Of a DNA stretch of 64,000 bases, positions 7,637-16,392 are shown in pieces. Location: the NCBI GenBank assembly GCA_902605865.1, contig CACLEJ010000002.1, positions 62,001 through 126,000 on the forward strand. Direction: 5' to 3'. The translations under genes were made by a program, and so were the position numbers. Position 1 is the stretch's first letter. Every line of letters begins with the position of its first letter. The DNA comes from an uncultured Pelagibacteraceae bacterium (GTDB lineage: Bacteria; Pseudomonadota; Alphaproteobacteria; Pelagibacterales; Pelagibacteraceae). A model generated the notes under the pieces. It made no database searches, was not told where the DNA came from, and saw only the letters and a program-made list of their open reading frames with translations.

Positions 7637-10631
7637 TGATCCTCTTGTTGTCTTTATCTAAAAAAATAAAATCTGAAACTGTTACATTGATATTTTTGTT
7701 TTCCATAGGAACAAAAAGTTTTTGACCTTTCATCTTTTTTCCACCTTTAACAACTGCTAGTGCAATCGATTTATTTAAATTAGGGCTAAAATAGCTTGAT
7801 GTTACATGTCCAATCATATCGACAGGTTTCTTATCTAATTCAAAAACTATCTGAGCACCTTCTTCTAATATTTCATTGGGGTCATCTGTAAGTAATCCAA
7901 CAAGCTGTTTTCTATCCTCTCTTATTGTATCACTTCTATAAAGTGATCTTTTACCTATAAAGTCATATTTTTTTTTACTAACTATCCAATCCATCTGAAG
8001 ATCAATAGGTGTCATAGTTCCATCTGTATCCTGGCCAACAATAATAAATCCCTTTTCAGCTCTTAATAAATGCATTGTTTCTGTTCCGTAAGGAGTAATT
8101 TTGTATTCTTCTCCAGCTGCAATGCAGTTTTCCCATAATGATTTACCATATTTTGACTCTACATTAATTTCATAACTAAGCTCTCCTGTGAAACTTATTC
8201 TCATTATTCTACATTCAATTTTGTCAATTATTGCATTTTGGTAAGACATGTGAGGAAACGCTTCATCACTAAAATCTTTATTAGGAAATAATTTTTTCAA
8301 TATTTTTTTTGAATTTGGACCACAAATACTTGCTGTAGAATAGTGATCAGTAACAGAGGTTAAGTAAACATCTAATTCTGGCCATTCTGTTTGTAAATAG
8401 TCTTCAAGTTTAGAAAGCACATTTGCTGCGCCACCAGTTGTTGTGGTCATTAAATAATGATTTTCACCCAATCTTGTGGTTACACCATCATCATAAACCA
8501 TACCATCTTCATTTAACATTAAACCATATCGGCATTTCCCAATTCCTAATTTTGACCAAGCATTTGTATAAACTCTGTTTAAAAATTCAGAAGCATCAGA
8601 TCCCTGTATATCTATTTTTCCTAATGTAGAGGCATCCAAAATTCCAGCACTATCTCTTGCAGCTTTACTTTCTCTTTGAACTGCTTCATGAAGATTTTCA
8701 TTATTAATAGGGTAGTACCATGGTCTTTTCCATTGCCCAACATTTTCAAATTTTGCATTATTTTGAACGTGCCATTCATGAATTGAGGTTTTTCTAACAA
8801 TATCAAAAAATTTTCCAACACTTCTTCCTACAATTGCCCCAAAAGTTAATGGTGTAAATGGTGGTCTAAAAGTAGTTGTACCTAAAGTACCCATTTTTAC
8901 TCCGGCTGTGTCAGCAATAATCCCCAAAGCATGCATATTCGATAATTTACCTTGATCTGTAGCCATTCCAGTTGTTGTATATCTTTTTACATGTTCTATC
9001 GATTTAAAACCTTCTCTAAGTGCTAACTTAATATCTTTCGCAGTCGAGTCATTTTGAAAATCTATAAAAGATTTAGTCTTACTCTCTGAGATAGTATTTG
9101 GTAACAGCCATATGTTTTTCTTCTCTGACTCTTTTGAACATAAAACTGAAATTTTATCAAAACCGCCTTCATTAATGTTTAAAAATTTTTTAACTTTATT
9201 ATTTGTATTTTTAACTATTTCTTCTAGTTCAAAATCACCGTTACATGATCCAACATTTATATGATTTTCACTTTTTTCAGTTGGAACAAATACTTGATCT
9301 ATTTCTCTAAAATCTAATTTTCCTCCTGATTGAGTATGCATATGTACCATAGGTGTCCAACCTCCACTTATTGATAAACAATCACACTGAATTTTATGTT
9401 TATTTCCAGTAACATTCGATCCATCTTCTGATAAATTCATAATTTCTATTGATTTTATCTTTTTGTAGCCAAAAGTATTAACCACTGTAGAGTTCCAATA
9501 TATTTTAATTCCTAGGTCTTCAGCATTTTTAACAATATTTGATGAAGATTTTTTTCTAATATCAACAATCTTTACTGATATTCCCTTTTCAAATAACGAC
9601 ACTGCAGTTTCATATGCACTATCGTTGTTAGTAAAAATAATATTATTTAATCCAGTGGATACACCATAAAAATCTAAATATTTTTTGACAGAGTTAGCAA
9701 GTATAATTCCTGGTCTATCATTGTTGTTGAATATAAGAGGTCTTTCTATTGCACCTGCAGCAACAATTACTTTATCTGCTCTTATTTTCCATAATCTCTG
9801 TCTTATACTGCCATTTTTTTTATCTAATGGTAAATGATCTGATATATTTTCTTTGGCCAAAAGGTAGTTATAACTATGAAAAGCTGCCAAACTTGTTCTA
9901 GTTTTTATTATCAAATTATCTAATTTTTCTAATTCTGATATTTCATTCATTAACCATTCATTTGATTTTTGATTATCTATTATAAAATTTTTATTATTTT
10001 GATAAATTGTGGATCCACCAAGTATATTTTTATCTTCGATTAATATTGTCTTTAAATTATTTTTTGCTGCTATTTTAGCAGATATAATACCTGAAATCCC
10101 ACCTCCAATAACTAATACATCACAATGTTCATGTTTATGGTCATAAATGTCTGGATCTGGTTGTGTGGGTGATTTGCCAAGGCCTGCAGACAATCTTATT
10201 AATGGTTCATAAATTTTTTTCCAAAAACTTTTAGGCCACATAAAAGTCTTATAATAAAAACCTGCTGGTATAAATGGTGATATTAAGTTATTAATTCCAC
10301 CTATATCAAAGTTAAGACTTGGCCAACAATTTTGACTAGATGCTTTCAATCCTTCATAAAGTTCTATTTCTGTAGCTCTTACATTAGGCTCTGTTAAATC
10401 AGTATTATCATTTATTTGGCATATTGCGTTTGGCTCTTCAGATCCACATGACATTATACCTCTTGGACGATGATACTTAAAACTTCTGCCAATTAAATGA
10501 ATGCCATTTGAAAGAAGTGCTGAGGCTAAAGTATCACCCTCAAAACCATGATATTTTTTACCATCAAAAGTAAATGAAACAGTTTTTGTTTGATCAACAA
10601 ATCTTGTTTTATTAATTCTATATTTGGTCAT
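7629..10631 (-). CDS. soxA: Sarcosine oxidase alpha subunit
   Basis: Alpha is the large NAD/folate-binding subunit of the enzyme that demethylates sarcosine to glycine, passing the methyl group to tetrahydrofolate as 5,10-methylene-THF. The 1000 residues contain an N-terminal ferredoxin-like/SoxA module with GDTLASALLSNG (about 33-44) and RSFKYHRPRGIMSCG. A dinucleotide-binding fold follows, starting CDVLVIGGGISGIISAK near residue 170. The C-terminal aminomethyltransferase (GcvT-like) half from about residue 610 includes WKRPWYYP and IIVGQDTDGTMTP. It lies one base after soxD and overlaps soxG by eight bases, in one transcript. Confidence 0.97.
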   Translation of the reverse strand: MTKYRINKTRFVDQTKTVSFTFDGKKYHGFEGDTLASALLSNGIHLIGRSFKYHRPRGIMSCGSEEPNAICQINDNTDLTEPNVRATEIELYEGLKASSQNCWPSLNFDIGGINNLISPFIPAGFYYKTFMWPKSFWKKIYEPLIRLSAGLGKSPTQPDPDIYDHKHEHCDVLVIGGGISGIISAKIAAKNNLKTILIEDKNILGGSTIYQNNKNFIIDNQKSNEWLMNEISELEKLDNLIIKTRTSLAAFHSYNYLLAKENISDHLPLDKKNGSIRQRLWKIRADKVIVAAGAIERPLIFNNNDRPGIILANSVKKYLDFYGVSTGLNNIIFTNNDSAYETAVSLFEKGISVKIVDIRKKSSSNIVKNAEDLGIKIYWNSTVVNTFGYKKIKSIEIMNLSEDGSNVTGNKHKIQCDCLSISGGWTPMVHMHTQSGGKLDFREIDQVFVPTEKSENHINVGSCNGDFELEEIVKNTNNKVKKFLNINEGGFDKISVLCSKESEKKNIWLLPNTISESKTKSFIDFQNDSTAKDIKLALREGFKSIEHVKRYTTTGMATDQGKLSNMHALGIIADTAGVKMGTLGTTTFRPPFTPLTFGAIVGRSVGKFFDIVRKTSIHEWHVQNNAKFENVGQWKRPWYYPINNENLHEAVQRESKAARDSAGILDASTLGKIDIQGSDASEFLNRVYTNAWSKLGIGKCRYGLMLNEDGMVYDDGVTTRLGENHYLMTTTTGGAANVLSKLEDYLQTEWPELDVYLTSVTDHYSTASICGPNSKKILKKLFPNKDFSDEAFPHMSYQNAIIDKIECRIMRISFTGELSYEINVESKYGKSLWENCIAAGEEYKITPYGTETMHLLRAEKGFIIVGQDTDGTMTPIDLQMDWIVSKKKYDFIGKRSLYRSDTIREDRKQLVGLLTDDPNEILEEGAQIVFELDKKPVDMIGHVTSSYFSPNLNKSIALAVVKGGKKMKGQKLFVPMENKNINVTVSDFIFLDKDNKRINA

Positions 10632-10907
10632 TTAAATTACAGGAGGTTTTTCACCCATTTTGTAAACTGCATGTATTTTGTCATTTGATGTATCCCTAAC
10701 CATATTAAACCATTTTCTACATCCATGAGCATGGTTCCATCTTTCAAACTGAACACCTTTAATATTCTTTCTCATAAATAAATATTCTGCCCATTCATCA
10801 TCACTTAGCTCTGTAGGTTGTTTTGGTCTTACAATGTGAGCTTCACCACCACATGAAAACTCACTTTGGTCTCTTTCTCCACAATACGGACAATTTATTA
10901 CAAACAT
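10632..10907 (-). CDS. soxD: Sarcosine oxidase delta subunit (zinc subunit)
   Basis: Delta is a small zinc-binding subunit of heterotetrameric sarcosine oxidase. All four expected ligands are present in this 91-residue protein: Cys6 and Cys9 in NCPYCG, and His59 and Cys63 in WNHAHGC. The conserved CGGEAH and DEWAEYLFMR segments lie between them. It shares one base with the soxB stop and is followed directly by soxA, so it is the second gene of soxBDAG. Confidence 0.97.
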   Translation of the reverse strand: MFVINCPYCGERDQSEFSCGGEAHIVRPKQPTELSDDEWAEYLFMRKNIKGVQFERWNHAHGCRKWFNMVRDTSNDKIHAVYKMGEKPPVI

Positions 10908-12160
10908 TAGTGTGCTACAGCAGCTGCACCATGTTCGTCAACAAGATCTCCACTTACAAATCTGTTAAGATTAAATGCTGCATTTAATTTATGTGGCTCA
11001 TCATTAGCAATTGTGTGAGCAAATAAATCACCAGATCCAGGCGTTGCTTTAAAACCTCCTGTTCCCCATCCACAGTTAAAATAAAGACCTTTTATATTTG
11101 TTTTGCTAATGATCGGACTTGCATCCGGGCAAATATCAACAATACCACCCCATTGTCTTAACATCTTCATTCTACTAAAAATAGGGTACAGCTCTAATAT
11201 AGCTTTTAAGGTACCTTCTACTACATCATGACTTCCTCTTTGTGTATAAGATATGTAAGCATCTGTTCCAGCACCAATTACTAATTCACCTTTATCAGAT
11301 TGACTAACATATGCATGGACAGCATTAGACATTACAACTGTATCTATTATTGGTTTGACTGGTTCTGAGACTAATGCCTGTAATGGTTTACTTTCAAGTG
11401 GTAATTTTAAGCCTGCCATATTAGCAATTACACTTGAATGACCTGCGGCTACTACACCAATTTTTTTTGTTTTGATAAATCCTTTTGTAGTATCAAGTCC
11501 TTCAACATGGTCTCCATTTCTTTTTATTCCTTTAACTTCACAATTTTGAATTATATCTACACCCATTGCATCTGCACCTCTTGCATAACCCCATGCAACA
11601 GCATCATGTCTTGCAGTTCCAGCTCTTCTTTGTAAAGTTCCACCAAGTACAGGATATCTAATATCTTGAGAAATATTTATTATTGGACAAAATTCCTTAA
11701 CTTGTTTTGTGTCTAACCAAACAGCATCAATACCATTTAACCTATTTGCATGAGTTCTTCTTTTTAAATCTCTAACGTCTTGAAGGTTATGAGCTAAGTT
11801 CATAACTCCACGTTGACTAAACATTATATTATAATTTAACTCTTGAGATAAATTTTCCCAAATTTTTAAAGCATGGTCATACAATCCAGCGCTAGCATCC
11901 CATAAATAATTTGATCTTATGATTGTTGTATTTCTCCCTGTATTACCTCCACCAATCCAACCTTTTTCTAAAACCGCAATATTTTTCATGTTATGTTTTT
12001 TTGCAAGATAGTAAGCTGTTGCTAATCCATGCCCACCACCTCCAACAATTACTGCTTCATATTCTTTTTTAGGCTCAGGATTGCCCCAGGCTTGTTTCCA
12101 GTTTTCATGCTGCGAAAAAGCATTTTTTATCAGTGAAAAAATTGAATATTTGTTTTTCAT
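10907..12160 (-). CDS. soxB: Sarcosine oxidase beta subunit
   Basis: Beta carries the amine-oxidising flavin site that dehydrogenates sarcosine. The 417-residue protein shows the FAD-binding fold [18 protein letters not shown] at about 36-53 and [13 protein letters not shown] at 73-85. His185, in the [13 protein letters not shown] segment, is the likely covalent FMN attachment histidine of the family. The C-terminal FAD-closing segment is [20 protein letters not shown]. It is the promoter-proximal gene of soxBDAG. A 12-base perfect palindrome nested in a longer dyad lies 16-48 bases upstream of the ATG (separate entry). Confidence 0.97.
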   Translation of the reverse strand: MKNKYSIFSLIKNAFSQHENWKQAWGNPEPKKEYEAVIVGGGGHGLATAYYLAKKHNMKNIAVLEKGWIGGGNTGRNTTIIRSNYLWDASAGLYDHALKIWENLSQELNYNIMFSQRGVMNLAHNLQDVRDLKRRTHANRLNGIDAVWLDTKQVKEFCPIINISQDIRYPVLGGTLQRRAGTARHDAVAWGYARGADAMGVDIIQNCEVKGIKRNGDHVEGLDTTKGFIKTKKIGVVAAGHSSVIANMAGLKLPLESKPLQALVSEPVKPIIDTVVMSNAVHAYVSQSDKGELVIGAGTDAYISYTQRGSHDVVEGTLKAILELYPIFSRMKMLRQWGGIVDICPDASPIISKTNIKGLYFNCGWGTGGFKATPGSGDLFAHTIANDEPHKLNAAFNLNRFVSGDLVDEHGAAAVAH

Positions 12161-12175
12161 ATTTGCAAGAAATTA

Positions 12176-12208
12176 CTTGATTAATATTGAATATTCAATG
12201 ATTTCAAG
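12176..12208. promoter_or_regulatory. Nested palindrome upstream of soxB, candidate operator
   Basis: A perfect 12-base palindrome, TTGAATATTCAA, lies at 12187-12198. It is flanked by an outer inverted pair, CTTGA (12176-12180) and TCAAG (12204-12208). A further TTGAATATT half-site is at about 12142-12150, just inside the soxB coding region. The position, immediately upstream of a catabolic operon, suits a repressor or activator site. No regulator gene is adjacent, and A+T-rich palindromes do arise by chance, so this is only a candidate. Confidence 0.4.
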
Positions 12209-12224
12209 TTACACATGTATCAAC

Positions 12225-12315
12225 GGAAGAGTGGGTGAGTTGGCTTAAACCAGCAGTTTGCTAAATTGCCGAAGGAGCAATCCTTCCAAGGGTTCGAATC
12301 CCTTCTCTTCCGCCA
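12225..12315 (+). tRNA. tRNA-Ser(GCT)
   Basis: The acceptor stem GGAAGAG (12225-12231) pairs with CTCTTCC (12305-12311), followed by discriminator G and an encoded CCA (12313-12315). The anticodon arm is GCAGT-TTGCTAA-ATTGC, giving anticodon GCT for AGC/AGU serine codons. The long variable arm AAGGAGCAATCCTT is the type II arm expected for serine tRNAs, and the T arm AAGGG-TTCGAAT-CCCTT is canonical. The CCA abuts the stop codon of the convergent lytic transglycosylase without any spacer. Confidence 0.97.
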
Positions 12316-14502
12316 TTAATACATGCTCTGATTTTTAAAGAAATCTTTTAGATATATTGGCTTTTGAGACAAAATGTACCTGTAAACATTGTAATTTTCT
12401 AAAACTCTTTGTACATAATTTCTTGTTTCTTTAAATTTAATAAGCTCAACCCAATCAACATAATCAATCTGTTTTTTTTGAGGATCCTTATTAATTTTTT
12501 TCCAATACTTTACTCTCTTAGGACCAGCATTGTAAGCGGCTGTAGCAAAAGGGTAGGATCCTTTATACTGATTGATTAAACCAGCAATATAATGAGATCC
12601 TAAATTAATATTATATTCGGGGTCAGTTGTTAATTTAGCCTTCGAGTATCCTAACTTAGCTTGTTTCGATACAGTCTTAGCCGTATAAGGCATAAGTTGC
12701 ATTAATCCTTGAGCTCCAACTCTACTCCTAGCAGAGGTATCAAATTCACTTTCTTGTCTGATAATAGATAAAATTAATGCTGGATCAGGAATTTTTCTTC
12801 CACCAACAAATTTTGGTACACTCATTATTGGATAATTAAATTGGTTGTGAAATCTTTTTTGATATGAGGCAATTTTAGAGACTTGTATAGCAAAATCAAA
12901 ACGTGATATATCAGAAGCTAATTTAGCAGCTAAAGCCTCACTGCCTTTTTCTACATTATCATTTGCTAAAAACCTTAAGATATGTTTTGTGTATTTATCT
13001 TTATTTAAATAATCAAGTAAATCAATAATTGCGACAAGTTTTTTTGAGTAAAACTCTTGTTCATAATCATCATCTACAAACATTAATTTATCTAGTTCAA
13101 ATTTCTCTTGTGGTTTTACTTTCATATGTGAAAGTTGACCATAGTAGGTTGTTAAATATTTTGATCCCTCCAAGAACCATTTATTTGAGTTTTCTATATC
13201 CCCAATTTTTTCATATGTTTTTCCCAACCAATACGAACCTCTAGATAAGCTGATTGGATAGCTAACATTCCTGTAAAAATTTAAAAAATGATTTTCTGCT
13301 TGTTGTGCATTTTTTAAAAAACTGAGTGCTATCCAGCCACTCATCCACTCAGCTTCCGCATAGTCTGCACCCTCTGTCATTGCGTGATTTGAAACAATTT
13401 TATATGCAGTTTTATATTTTTTTTTATAGATTAAGGATCTTCCAATTATTGACCTTTCTTTCCACCATTTATCTGGTCTTACTAAATATTCTTCGGTGTT
13501 TTTTACTTTATTAAGAATTTCTAGCGAGCTATCTATGCGTCCTTTTTTTCTTCTCCATTTTAATCTATCATAATTTAAACCAGCATCATTCTTAAATTTT
13601 TTTGGTACTTTTTTTATCGCTTCATCAACCCCATACCCTCTGCTTATTAATATTTGTCTTGCTGTATAAAGTAATTGATACTCACTAGGAAGGTATCTAA
13701 TAACCCTTTTAAGATCCCAGTGTTTACCCTCCCAAGCATAATAATCAGCTCTATTTATATAATCAGAGGTATCTAGAATTTTTTTAAATTTTTTTCTGAA
13801 ATATTTTAAATTATTTGTATTTAGATCTGCATTTATAAATCCCTCTTTAATTAATCTTATTCCATCACCAGACTCTCCAGTCTTAATTAAACTCTCTCCT
13901 AACATCATTTTACCATATCCACTTAATGGCTTATTACTTTGAAACCAATTAATTATTTCTGTAGGAGACTGGTTTTGTAAGTTTATTTTGTGTTCAGCAA
14001 GATATTTAATTCTATCAAATCTTGGATAATCTTTAACTCTTTCGATAAACCTTTTGTATTCAGAAAAAGTTGCTTTATTTCCTGATGTAAGAAGATGCCT
14101 CCACTCTATAAAATCATATATTGATTGAGCCCTTGCTTTTTTTGCAGTATTTTTGGCATCTTTCCAATTAGATTTTTCCATAAATCTAATTGCTTGTTTT
14201 GCGAATTCAAAATCTCTTTCACTATAATATCTGGTTTTTTTAACAGTCCTTAATGTTTGTTTTTTTACAATAAGTGGTTTTTTTGGAGGTAACAAAATTC
14301 CAAATATTTCTTTGGGTAAATCTTTATCATCCTTTAAACTTTGTTTTTCATTAAATGTTCCAGGTTTCAACGGTGGAATTACTATCTGACTTTTAAACGC
14401 AGGTTTTTTCTTAGGTATTATTATTTCATTTGAATATGATGATTGAAAAAAGCTAAAAAAAAATATAGTTGTTAGTAGTAATATAGATTTTCTAAAAATC
14501 AT
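12316..14502 (-). CDS. Periplasmic soluble lytic transglycosylase (Slt-type)
   Basis: This enzyme cleaves peptidoglycan glycan strands with formation of 1,6-anhydro ends. The 728-residue precursor begins with a signal peptide (hydrophobic run LLLTTIFFFSFFQSS, cut near residue 24). A long helical repeat region resembling the Slt70 superhelical U domain follows from about 90 to 560. The SLT catalytic domain is at about 590-700: IIRQESEFDTSARS contains the catalytic Glu, followed by GAQGLMQLMP and PFATAAYNAGPKRV. The segment after the signal peptide is rich in KKP/PPLKP, probably a flexible linker. It diverges from dapA with only 27 bases between start codons. Confidence 0.92.
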   Translation of the reverse strand: MIFRKSILLLTTIFFFSFFQSSYSNEIIIPKKKPAFKSQIVIPPLKPGTFNEKQSLKDDKDLPKEIFGILLPPKKPLIVKKQTLRTVKKTRYYSERDFEFAKQAIRFMEKSNWKDAKNTAKKARAQSIYDFIEWRHLLTSGNKATFSEYKRFIERVKDYPRFDRIKYLAEHKINLQNQSPTEIINWFQSNKPLSGYGKMMLGESLIKTGESGDGIRLIKEGFINADLNTNNLKYFRKKFKKILDTSDYINRADYYAWEGKHWDLKRVIRYLPSEYQLLYTARQILISRGYGVDEAIKKVPKKFKNDAGLNYDRLKWRRKKGRIDSSLEILNKVKNTEEYLVRPDKWWKERSIIGRSLIYKKKYKTAYKIVSNHAMTEGADYAEAEWMSGWIALSFLKNAQQAENHFLNFYRNVSYPISLSRGSYWLGKTYEKIGDIENSNKWFLEGSKYLTTYYGQLSHMKVKPQEKFELDKLMFVDDDYEQEFYSKKLVAIIDLLDYLNKDKYTKHILRFLANDNVEKGSEALAAKLASDISRFDFAIQVSKIASYQKRFHNQFNYPIMSVPKFVGGRKIPDPALILSIIRQESEFDTSARSRVGAQGLMQLMPYTAKTVSKQAKLGYSKAKLTTDPEYNINLGSHYIAGLINQYKGSYPFATAAYNAGPKRVKYWKKINKDPQKKQIDYVDWVELIKFKETRNYVQRVLENYNVYRYILSQKPIYLKDFFKNQSMY

Positions 14503-14529
14503 TTTTAATAACTTATGATATAAATATTT

Positions 14530-15417
14530 ATGTTTAAAGGTTCAAATGTAGCTTTAGTAACACCATTTAAAGGCAATAGCCTTGATGAGGAAACGTATAT
14601 AAAAATTATTAATTTTCATTTAGAAAATGGAACAAATGGACTTGTGCCAGCTGGTACAACGGGTGAGTCACCAACTCTTTCGCATAGAGAACATGAAAAA
14701 GTTATAGAGTTATGTATTCAAGAAGCTAAAGGAAAAATTCCAGTGATCGCAGGCACAGGATCAAATTCTACTACAGAAGCCATATCTCTCACAGAGCACG
14801 CTGAAAAGGCTGGTGCAGATGGTGCCTTGATAGTGACACCTTATTATAACAAACCCACTCAGGAGGGCTTATATCAGCATTACAAGGCTATAAATGACAA
14901 ATGCGGCATACCAATTATAATTTACAATATTCCTGGTAGATCAGTTATTGATATGACAGTAGATACTATGGCAAGATTATTTGAACTGAAGAACATAGTT
15001 GGAGTAAAAGATGCAACTGGTGATTTGAATAGGGTAGATGAGACTTTCAAAAAAATTGGCAATGAATTTATCCAACTAACAGGTGAGGACGGTCTTGCTT
15101 ATGAATATAATAAAAGAGGTGGCGTAGGGTGTATTTCTGTTACAGCCAACATAGCTCCTAAAATGTGTTCTGATATGCAAAAATTTTCAAAATCACAGAA
15201 TAATGATGAGCAAAAAAAGGCTGAAGAGATAGATAAAAAACTTCAACCTGTTCATAAATCTTTGTTTATTGAGAGCAATCCATCACCAGTTAAATATGCA
15301 GCTAAATTGATAGGTCTATGTGATGATAATGTGAGATTACCTTTGGTAACAGTTTTAGATGAAACAAAAGCTGAGGTTAAAAAAGCTCTCATATCTGCCG
15401 AATTAATTAATGAATAA
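14530..15417 (+). CDS. dapA: 4-hydroxy-tetrahydrodipicolinate synthase
   Basis: DapA condenses pyruvate with aspartate semialdehyde in lysine/diaminopimelate synthesis. At 295 residues it is full length. Active-site residues can be placed: Thr43/Thr44 in [11 protein letters not shown], Tyr106 in TPYYNKP, Tyr132 and Arg137 in IYNIPGRS, and the Schiff-base Lys160 in VGVKDATGD. It is the first gene of a ten-gene plus-strand run and overlaps smpB by 8 bases. Its promoter must sit in, or extend into, the start of the divergent slt gene. Confidence 0.97.
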   Translation: MFKGSNVALVTPFKGNSLDEETYIKIINFHLENGTNGLVPAGTTGESPTLSHREHEKVIELCIQEAKGKIPVIAGTGSNSTTEAISLTEHAEKAGADGALIVTPYYNKPTQEGLYQHYKAINDKCGIPIIIYNIPGRSVIDMTVDTMARLFELKNIVGVKDATGDLNRVDETFKKIGNEFIQLTGEDGLAYEYNKRGGVGCISVTANIAPKMCSDMQKFSKSQNNDEQKKAEEIDKKLQPVHKSLFIESNPSPVKYAAKLIGLCDDNVRLPLVTVLDETKAEVKKALISAELINE

Positions 15418-15880
15418 AAAAACCACTCCTGGTTTAAAAATTATTACAATTAATAGAAAAGCATCTTTTAATTATTTTTTTAAAGAGATGTTTGAAGCAG
15501 GTATAGTTTTAAAGGGCTCTGAAATAAAATCTGTAAGATTAGGTAAAATTAACATAGCAGATTCTTATGCTGTAGATAAAGATGGAGAAATTTTTTTAAT
15601 TAATTCTCATATACCTATCTATAAACAAGCCAGTTATTCAAATCATAATCCTTACTCTGAAAGAAAACTTTTATTGAATAAAAGAGAAATTAATAAAATT
15701 ATCGGTAGAATTCATGAAGATGGTTTAACTATTGTGCCAACAAAAATGTATTTTAAAAAAGGAAAGGCAAAATTAGAAATTGCAGTAGCTAAAGGTAAAA
15801 AACAATTTGATAAAAGACTGACAAAGAAGACAAGAGATTGGAACCGTGAAAAAGCAAGATATATTAGAAAATCAAGTTAA
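15410..15880 (+). CDS. smpB: SsrA-binding protein SmpB
   Basis: SmpB binds tmRNA and delivers it to stalled ribosomes for trans-translation. The 156-residue protein has the usual [24 protein letters not shown] core at about 30-53, the [12 protein letters not shown] segment and the basic C-terminal tail [20 protein letters not shown] that enters the decoding centre. The dapA-smpB adjacency is common in alphaproteobacteria. I found no recognisable tmRNA in this window. Its last 35 bases overlap the folK start. Confidence 0.97.
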   Translation: MNKKTTPGLKIITINRKASFNYFFKEMFEAGIVLKGSEIKSVRLGKINIADSYAVDKDGEIFLINSHIPIYKQASYSNHNPYSERKLLLNKREINKIIGRIHEDGLTIVPTKMYFKKGKAKLEIAVAKGKKQFDKRLTKKTRDWNREKARYIRKSS

Positions 15881-16376
15881 TTTTGCATATATAGCATTAG
15901 GTTCTAATCTTGGAGACAAGAAAAATAATCTTAATAAAAGTATAGATTTAATCCAAGAGGAGGGAATTTTTATAAAGAAAAGATCAAAATTTTACATTAC
16001 AAAATCTTGGCCAAATGAAAATTTCCCAAACTTTATTAATTCTATCATATTAGTTAAGACAAAATTAAATATAGCAGAATTATTTTTAAAAATAAAAAAA
16101 ATTGAAAAAAAACTAGGTCGAACTAAGTCTAAAAGAAATCATCCAAGAATATGTGATATTGATATAATTGATTTTAATGGTGAAATAATCCATAGAAAAA
16201 TTGGAAATCATAAACTCAATACTCCGCATAAAAGAATGCATAATAGAAATTTTGTTCTGTTTCCTTTATTTGAATTAAATAAAGATTGGGTTCACCCTAA
16301 ACTTAATAAAAATATAGTCATTTTAATGTCAAATTTAACCTCAGATCAGTTATTGGGTATTAAAATTGCTCAATAA
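15846..16376 (+). CDS. folK: 2-amino-4-hydroxy-6-hydroxymethyldihydropteridine pyrophosphokinase
   Basis: HPPK transfers pyrophosphate from ATP to the pterin precursor in folate synthesis. The family start [15 protein letters not shown] is at about residues 15-29, and the signature region is [17 protein letters not shown] at about 99-115, with the metal-binding DIDI aspartates. The best start is a GTG at 15846 inside smpB, since no ATG lies between it and the first conserved strand. The protein is 176 residues. The overlap with smpB suggests coupled translation. Confidence 0.93.
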   Translation: MKKQDILENQVNFAYIALGSNLGDKKNNLNKSIDLIQEEGIFIKKRSKFYITKSWPNENFPNFINSIILVKTKLNIAELFLKIKKIEKKLGRTKSKRNHPRICDIDIIDFNGEIIHRKIGNHKLNTPHKRMHNRNFVLFPLFELNKDWVHPKLNKNIVILMSNLTSDQLLGIKIAQ

Positions 16377-16392
16377 AATGATATAAATAGTA

